From contig OY759225.1 in NCBI GenBank assembly GCA_963662175.1, forward strand, positions 17,657,601-17,721,600: 64,000 nt of DNA, given 5' to 3'. Position numbers and translations under genes: made by a program. Each line of letters starts with the position of its first letter. Within the stretch, counting starts at the first letter, position 1. Source of the DNA: Aradus depressus (Eukaryota; Arthropoda; Insecta; Hemiptera; Aradidae). The notes below the pieces were generated by a model. That model did not search any database and was not told the DNA's origin. It was given only the letters and a program-made list of their open reading frames with translations. Shown in pieces: positions 63,959 through 64,000 of the stretch.

Positions 63959-64000
63959 ATTGATGATCCTGTCTCCTATCCGGAGGCGGCCGTCCCTGGA
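63959..64000 (-). CDS. Exon end of a PDZ-domain gene (partial)
   Basis: The minus strand enters from beyond the right edge and reads SRDGRLRIGDRIIN, 14 codons, then a GTAAGTACC donor starting at 63958 (plus-strand GTACTTAC). xxDGRLRxGDxIxxVNG is the strand-turn-strand segment in the middle of PDZ domains, which bind protein C-termini in scaffolds at membranes and junctions; many genes have an intron just before VNG. Codons here are GC-rich, unlike the window. The exon is cut by the window end, so the gene (Scribble-, Magi-, LNX- or GRIP-like among others) cannot be named. Downstream exons would lie to the left, so the window is probably intron. Confidence 0.78.

Overview
The window looks like arthropod, most probably insect, nuclear DNA. 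It is very AT-rich and has no closely spaced ORFs. It is packed with eukaryotic transposons: tRNA-headed SINEs, Jockey- and RTE-like LINE tails, Tc1/mariner, pogo/Tigger, hAT, PIF/Harbinger and a Helitron. The main SINE ends in a (CCTAA)n tail, the same unit as the (TTAGG)n repeat typical of arthropod telomeres. I cannot name the species. No intact cellular gene lies in the window.

The one convincing host-gene segment is at the right edge on the minus strand (63959-64000): an exon end coding for a PDZ-domain stretch (GRLRIGDRII type), followed by a consensus GTAAGT donor. That gene continues leftwards, so much of the window may be one large TE-filled intron. A weaker candidate is a lone plus-strand exon with a membrane segment at 19900-20036.

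The commonest repeat, called SINE-A here, occurs about 36 times. It is roughly 335 bp, with a tRNA-like head (A and B boxes), a conserved centre and a 3' end that reads GGGCATGAGTCATAA plus a tail. Copies with the (CCTAA)n tail are well preserved and several have 9-17 bp target-site duplications. Copies with a TAACTAA-like tail are older and more broken. A second tRNA-derived SINE with about 60 A residues (SINE-B) sits at 6.8 and 7.6 kb, inside a 770-bp tandem duplication made by unequal exchange between two SINE-A copies.

Layout: 0-5.7 kb holds SINEs, an RTE tail and a hAT insertion inside a SINE. 6-8.3 kb is the SINE duplication. 8.9-12.7 kb holds hAT-like elements and LINE scraps. 14.2-16.5 kb has LINE C-termini and a palindrome. 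17.6-18.8 kb is a Tc1 element with tandemly repeated ends. 20.5-24.2 kb has fold-back elements, a minisatellite and a Harbinger element. 24.6-28.5 kb has SINEs, ribozyme-like sites and a hAT remnant. 28.8-29.9 kb is a 61-bp minisatellite. 31-43 kb is a mosaic of LINE tails, SINEs, nested TIR repeats and a Tc1 remnant. 43.4-44 kb is a Helitron. 45-50 kb holds further fragments. 50.4-50.9 kb is a 42-bp minisatellite open in one frame. 52.4-54.1 kb is a Tigger element inside an inverted repeat. 57.9-60.4 kb is a LINE with both a filled and a paralogous empty site.

The least expected signal is a scatter of hammerhead-ribozyme-like cores (CUGANGA, stem II, GAAA) inside several dispersed and often palindromic repeat families. 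That pattern fits Penelope-like elements or related ribozyme-carrying retroelements. Folding and activity have not been tested.
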